Positions 4,373 through 5,582 of a DNA stretch of 5,582 nt are shown here, piece after piece; the stretch's first letter is position 1, and each line of letters starts with the position of its first letter. The notes below the pieces were generated by a model. It did not search any database and was not told the origin of the DNA. It saw nothing but the letters and a program-made list of their open reading frames with translations. Made by a program: the position numbers and the translations under genes. The stretch lies in assembly GCA_016201085.1 (NCBI GenBank), contig JACQDO010000318.1:1-5582 (forward strand), given 5' to 3'. The DNA comes from Hyphomicrobiales bacterium. GTDB lineage: Bacteria > Pseudomonadota > Alphaproteobacteria > Rhizobiales > Xanthobacteraceae.

Positions 4373-5582
4373 ATGGGTCAAAGGATGGTTGACGTTTCGA
4401 TTGCCGGACAGGCGGCGCCGGCTGGCATTGCGGCAAACCCCGACATCAAAAGCAGCGTGCTGCTGCGGATACTGGCGAGCGCCGCCATGGTGCTGGCGCT
4501 GCTGCTGCCGGCAATTTGGAACGGCTTTCCGCTCATCTTTCCCGACACCGGCGGCTACGTCGAACGGCCCTTCCTCGGCACGCTCGACATGGGCCGCTCG
4601 GCGCTGTTCGGCCTTTATCTGGATGCCGGTATTCCGACCGCGTTCTGGGCCAACGTCATCGCGCAGTCGGCGCTGACGGTGTGGCTGATCGTGCTGAGCT
4701 TGCGCGCGCTCGCCCTGGGCGGGCGCCCCGGACTGGCATTGGCCATCGTGGCGATGCTCGCCATCGGCACAAGCCTGCCTTGGTTCGCCGGCCAGTTGAT
4801 GCCCGATATCCTGTTCCCGGCGGCGGTGCTGGCGCTTTACCTGCTGGCGTTCCGGGCAGCTGAGCTCGCGGCCGGGGAACGCGGCGCACTGGTCGCGGTG
4901 ATAGTTTTCGCCGTTCCGAGCCACATGGCAGCCGCCGGCATGTGCGTCGGCTTGCTTATTGCGCTGTGGCTGTTCGCGCGGCTGGCGCCGAACCTGCTGC
5001 CGAAGCCAAAGCTGTCGCTCGCCGCCGCGGCGGTCGTAGCCGGCGTCGCGCTCTGTCCGGTCTCGAATTACGCCATCGCCGGCAAATTCGTGTTCACGCC
5101 CGGCGGCTCCAGCTTCCTGTTCGGCCGCCTGGTCGAGGACGGCATTATCGCCCGCTATCTCGACGAGCGCTGCCCGGATGCGGCCTTGCGGCTGTGCGCC
5201 CACAAAGACGCGCTACCGGACGAGGCCGACGACTGGCTCTGGGGCGACAGCCCGTTCTATACGCTCGGCGGCTGGAAAGGCTACTCCGACGAGGAACGCG
5301 TCATCATTCTCGACACGCTCAAGCGTTATCCGCTTATGCACGCCACCACCGCCGTCATCGCCGCGGCGAAGCAGTTCGTCGCTTTCCAGACGGAAATCAG
5401 CATCGAGGACAACGGGCCCACGATCGAGACCTTCGCCGCGCAGACGCCGCAACTGGGGCCGCAATTCATGCGCGCGCGGCAGCAGACCGATCATTTCAGT
5501 GTAGCGCCGCTCAATGTCCTGCACGTGCCGATCGCCGGCCTGTCCATCGCCGGCCTGGCGCTGGCCCTGCTCGCGCGCCGCC
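4373..5582 (+). CDS. Second DTGGY membrane protein, paralogue of the preceding gene (3' end outside window)
   Basis: The frame is open from ATG 4373 to the window end (403 codons, no stop). It matches the preceding gene throughout, apart from a longer polar N-terminus of about 28 residues. Shared blocks are PAIWNGFPLIFPDTGGY (46-62, Asp58), QSALTVW (98-104), SLPW (134-137), the TPGG and FGR blocks (242-252), YLDERCP (262-268), LCAHKDALP (274-282), Cys267/Cys275 with the same seven-residue spacing, EADDWLWG (284-291) and MRARQQ (366-371). It has a helix after a polar start (about 30-50), about seven further helices up to residue 232, then a long loop to about 382, then the start of another helix at about 384-400. 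By comparison with its neighbour roughly 50-70 residues are missing, including the expected DRY...R..W region. ATG 4385 is an alternative start with AAAGG touching it. The role is presumably the same as the neighbour's and is not established. Confidence 0.8.
   Translation, partial: MGQRMVDVSIAGQAAPAGIAANPDIKSSVLLRILASAAMVLALLLPAIWNGFPLIFPDTGGYVERPFLGTLDMGRSALFGLYLDAGIPTAFWANVIAQSALTVWLIVLSLRALALGGRPGLALAIVAMLAIGTSLPWFAGQLMPDILFPAAVLALYLLAFRAAELAAGERGALVAVIVFAVPSHMAAAGMCVGLLIALWLFARLAPNLLPKPKLSLAAAAVVAGVALCPVSNYAIAGKFVFTPGGSSFLFGRLVEDGIIARYLDERCPDAALRLCAHKDALPDEADDWLWGDSPFYTLGGWKGYSDEERVIILDTLKRYPLMHATTAVIAAAKQFVAFQTEISIEDNGPTIETFAAQTPQLGPQFMRARQQTDHFSVAPLNVLHVPIAGLSIAGLALALLARR

Noticed and set aside
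4340..5203. A 287-codon minus-strand open frame opposite the second membrane protein
   Set aside because: It is Gln/Arg/His-rich with no domain, antisense to a frame that matches its paralogue over its whole length.

Overview
The window is GC-rich proteobacterial chromosomal DNA. Dense overlapping open frames on both strands, a solitary CoxE-type vWA protein, a ParE-type toxin-antitoxin pair and two intergenic palindromic repeat types (GTAGCCC-type and CCCTCTCCCC-type) together suggest an alphaproteobacterium, most likely near the Bradyrhizobium group of Rhizobiales. A beta- or gammaproteobacterium cannot be excluded by eye. No rRNA, tRNA, CRISPR, transposase or phage gene was seen.

Left part (1-1171). 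The minus strand carries the first 37 codons of a probable membrane protein that runs off the window. Upstream of it lies a tiny proline-rich ORF with a strong ribosome binding site, and then a toxin-antitoxin pair in the order antitoxin-toxin with an ATGA overlap. The toxin gene is broken: its two halves lie in different frames and one missing base explains this. Divergent from the antitoxin, across about 120 bp that hold a small inverted repeat, is an Xre/HigA-like helix-turn-helix protein with no toxin partner in the window.

Middle (1172-2947). A 295-bp gap contains a palindromic repeat placed just after the regulator stop, then a more AT-rich stretch with small palindromes. Next, on the minus strand, is a CoxE-like vWA-domain protein with a degenerate MIDAS motif. 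Its usual MoxR-type AAA+ ATPase partner is not beside it. The gap to the next, divergent gene is half filled by a 150-bp inverted repeat made of two hairpin units.

Right part (2948-5582). Two tandem plus-strand genes encode polytopic membrane proteins that are clearly paralogues of each other. The second is cut by the window end. Both have an Asp-containing motif (WNGFPL...DTGGY) directly after the first membrane helix, and a long probable periplasmic loop with an invariant Cys-x7-Cys pair and a D.W.WG motif. This layout recalls GT-C glycosyltransferases, but the assignment is inference. Their adjacency and 75-bp spacing suggest co-expression. I see no functional link between them and the genes to the left, so the window looks like an accessory patchwork rather than one pathway.
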